Source of the DNA: Burkholderiales bacterium
GTDB lineage: Bacteria > Pseudomonadota > Gammaproteobacteria > Burkholderiales > Burkholderiaceae_C
Length of the DNA stretch: 7,771 nt
Assembly (NCBI GenBank): GCA_947458895.1
Contig: CANHBY010000047.1
Span: 1-7,771, forward strand
Direction: 5' to 3'
A model generated the notes under the pieces. It was not told where the DNA came from, made no database searches, and saw nothing but the letters and a program-made list of their open reading frames with translations. Shown in pieces: positions 6,220 to 7,771 of this stretch (the first letter of the stretch is position 1; each line of letters starts with the position of its first letter). The position numbers and the translations under genes are program-made.

Positions 6220-7152
6220 ATGCGCAACATTCAAGCCTTCGAGACGCCCGACGCACTGCTCAAGCGTCTGGAATGGACCGTTGCCCGCCCTCTCGATGGC
6301 TTGCTTCACGGCGACCACCGGGCCCTGTGGCGAGGTGTGGGCCTTGATCTGGCAGACCTGCGCGAATACCAGCCCAATGACGATGTCAGGCACATTGACT
6401 GGAACGTCACGGCTCGCCTGAACAGTCCTCATGTCAGGCAGTACATGGCAGACCGCGATCTGAGCCTGTGGCTGCTGATGGACCTCAGCAACAGCATGGA
6501 TTGCGGGAGCTCCTCACGCACCAAGTGGCATCTGGCCATCGAATTCGCGGGGGTGCTGGCACGTCTATGCACTCGGCATGGCAACCGCGTGGGTGCCCTG
6601 CTTTACGGCAAAGAGGTCGATGCCATCGTTCCAGCCCGCAGCGGCCGAGTCCATGTGCTGCAACTTCTTCAGCAGATGATTGACCTGCCCCAAGCACCCA
6701 TGGCCGGGCAGGGCACCCAGCTCCGCGAACTCTTGGAAGCTGCTCAGCGCACCATTCGCCGACGAAGCTGCATCTTGGTGGTCTCCGACTTCATCAGTGA
6801 AGGTGAGTGGCCCTCCGCCCTTTCGCAATTGAGTATGCGCCATGATGTGACCGCCATCCGCCTGACTGATCCGCTGGATACCGCACTACCCTCCATGGGC
6901 TGGGTGAACGTGAGTGATGCCGAAACCGGCGAACACTTCACGCTCGACACCGACGACCCTGTGCTGCTCGAACGCTATGCCGCCGAATCAGTCGCCCACG
7001 AAGCGCGGCTGCAAAAAATCCTTTGTGAAACTGGGGTCGACACCCTCGAGTTATCAACTGATGCTCCACTGCTAGAAGAACTCTTGCGTTTCACTGATTT
7101 GCGCAGGCGATCACATCGCTTCGCTCCCGCCTCAAGAGTGTCCAGCACATGA
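6220..7152 (+). CDS. DUF58 domain protein with VWA-like MIDAS site
   Basis: A 310-residue soluble protein of the DUF58 family, almost always encoded beside MoxR and thought to be its adaptor or partner. The family signature REYQPNDDVRHIDW lies at 48-61, followed by a VWA-like fold with a metal-ion-dependent adhesion site DLSNS (D88, S90, S92) and a later strand ILVVSDF (185-191). There is no transmembrane segment, unlike many DUF58 proteins that carry N-terminal membrane helices. The ATG at 6220 lacks an obvious Shine-Dalgarno sequence. Its stop codon overlaps the next start as ATGA, which suggests translational coupling to the VWA gene. The cellular role of this branch is not established. 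Confidence 0.93.
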   Translation: MRNIQAFETPDALLKRLEWTVARPLDGLLHGDHRALWRGVGLDLADLREYQPNDDVRHIDWNVTARLNSPHVRQYMADRDLSLWLLMDLSNSMDCGSSSRTKWHLAIEFAGVLARLCTRHGNRVGALLYGKEVDAIVPARSGRVHVLQLLQQMIDLPQAPMAGQGTQLRELLEAAQRTIRRRSCILVVSDFISEGEWPSALSQLSMRHDVTAIRLTDPLDTALPSMGWVNVSDAETGEHFTLDTDDPVLLERYAAESVAHEARLQKILCETGVDTLELSTDAPLLEELLRFTDLRRRSHRFAPASRVSST

Positions 7153-7771
7153 ACCTGCTCGATATTGTTTTTCTCTGGCCTGAGGCCCTTTGGTCTCTGT
7201 GCTTGATTCCGCTGCTGAGCGCCCTCTATATCTGGCTCCTGCGCCGCCGCAAAAGAAAAACGCTGAATCTTCCCCATCTGGCTCGGCTACAAACGCTTCC
7301 TGCCCATCCCAAAGCTTGGGCCCGTCACCTACCAGCCGTGTTGCTGATGCTGGCGCTGGCCTGCATGTTGTTAGCCACAGCGAGACCCACAGCACGCATC
7401 AGCCTGCTGTCACCTCAACGCACGATTGTGCTGGCCATGGACATCTCCGGCAGCATGCGCGCCACCGATGTGCAACCCAACCGCCTGGTCGCCGCACAGG
7501 AAGCAGCCAAAGCCTTCTTGGCCGACCTTCCACTCAGCGTTCGCGTGGCGGTGGTGTCATTTGCGGGCACGGCGGCTGTCGTCCAACCGCCCACGCTGAG
7601 CCGGGAAGACGTCATCGCCGCGATTGATCGCTTTCAGCTTCAACGTGGCACGGCCATCGGCAGCGGTATCGTGCTCTCCCTGGCCACGCTGTTTCCCAAT
7701 GCTGGCATTGACCTCTCAGAGATCACCGGACAACAAAGCATGCCCGTAGATTCACGCGACGCAGCTAAAGC
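7149..7771 (+). CDS. BatA-like membrane VWA-domain protein, 3' end outside the window
   Basis: The first 207 codons are present and the gene runs off the window. A hydrophobic segment at about 10-32, a basic stretch RRRKRK (32-37), and a second membrane segment at about 61-77 precede a VWA domain starting near residue 90. The MIDAS motif DISGS (D98, S100, S102) and the second MIDAS element RGTAIG (T168) are present; the final Asp motif lies beyond the edge. This arrangement matches BatA/Aer-type proteins. The gene overlaps the DUF58 stop by 4 bp. No DUF4381-type gene lies between DUF58 and this gene, though that gene is common in related clusters. Together with MoxR and DUF58 it probably forms an inner-membrane complex with its VWA domain outside the cytoplasm or at the membrane face. 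Confidence 0.92.
   Translation, partial: MNLLDIVFLWPEALWSLCLIPLLSALYIWLLRRRKRKTLNLPHLARLQTLPAHPKAWARHLPAVLLMLALACMLLATARPTARISLLSPQRTIVLAMDISGSMRATDVQPNRLVAAQEAAKAFLADLPLSVRVAVVSFAGTAAVVQPPTLSREDVIAAIDRFQLQRGTAIGSGIVLSLATLFPNAGIDLSEITGQQSMPVDSRDAAK

Noticed and set aside
5208..6230. Long open frame (340 codons) on the minus strand opposite moxR
   Set aside because: It mirrors the moxR reading frame, its translation is rich in His and Gln with no recognisable domain, and moxR has full motif support. It is a by-product of GC-rich codon use.

Overview
The window looks like chromosome from a GC-rich betaproteobacterium, most likely Burkholderiales and probably Comamonadaceae. This rests on protein flavour, a base composition that looks like about 60% GC by eye, and the gene neighbourhood. 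It is an inference, because no rRNA or other phylogenetic marker is present. There are seven protein genes in two divergent groups: three on the minus strand (185-3914) and four on the plus strand (4184 to the window end). A divergent control region of about 270 bp separates the groups. No tRNA, rRNA or CRISPR array was seen.

Minus-strand group, in transcription order: a TatD-family metal-dependent hydrolase resembling YjjV (3914-3105); 4 bp further on, a spermidine-synthase-like, SAM-methyltransferase-fold protein (3100-2291); then a GspE/PulE/PilB-type secretion or pilus ATPase (1978-185). The last two genes are separated by a non-coding element of about 265 bp at 2024-2294. It has perfect 31-bp terminal inverted repeats, a CTAG (or TA) at each end that fits a target duplication, and two long internal hairpins. 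It looks like a MITE inserted exactly at the stop codon of the methyltransferase-like gene. A related long hairpin lies beyond the 3' end of the ATPase gene (10-127).

Plus-strand group: a membrane-anchored HtrA/DegS-like serine protease without a PDZ domain (4184-5170), a MoxR-family AAA+ ATPase (5193-6194), a DUF58 protein with a MIDAS-type metal site (6220-7152), and the start of a BatA-like membrane-anchored von Willebrand factor A protein (7149 to the window end, truncated). Spacings of 22 bp, 25 bp and a 4-bp ATGA overlap suggest one operon. MoxR-DUF58-VWA sets are known chaperone-like modules that act at the cell envelope. A co-transcribed membrane protease at their head suggests, without proving it, a coupled remodelling and proteolysis system.

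The most unusual content is non-coding. The same hairpin core (GCGGCGTTGC, a short internal stem-loop, then GCGCCTTGC) occurs three times: once in the 5' hairpin and twice, in opposite orientation, inside the MITE-like element. Each copy is closed by a different outer stem.
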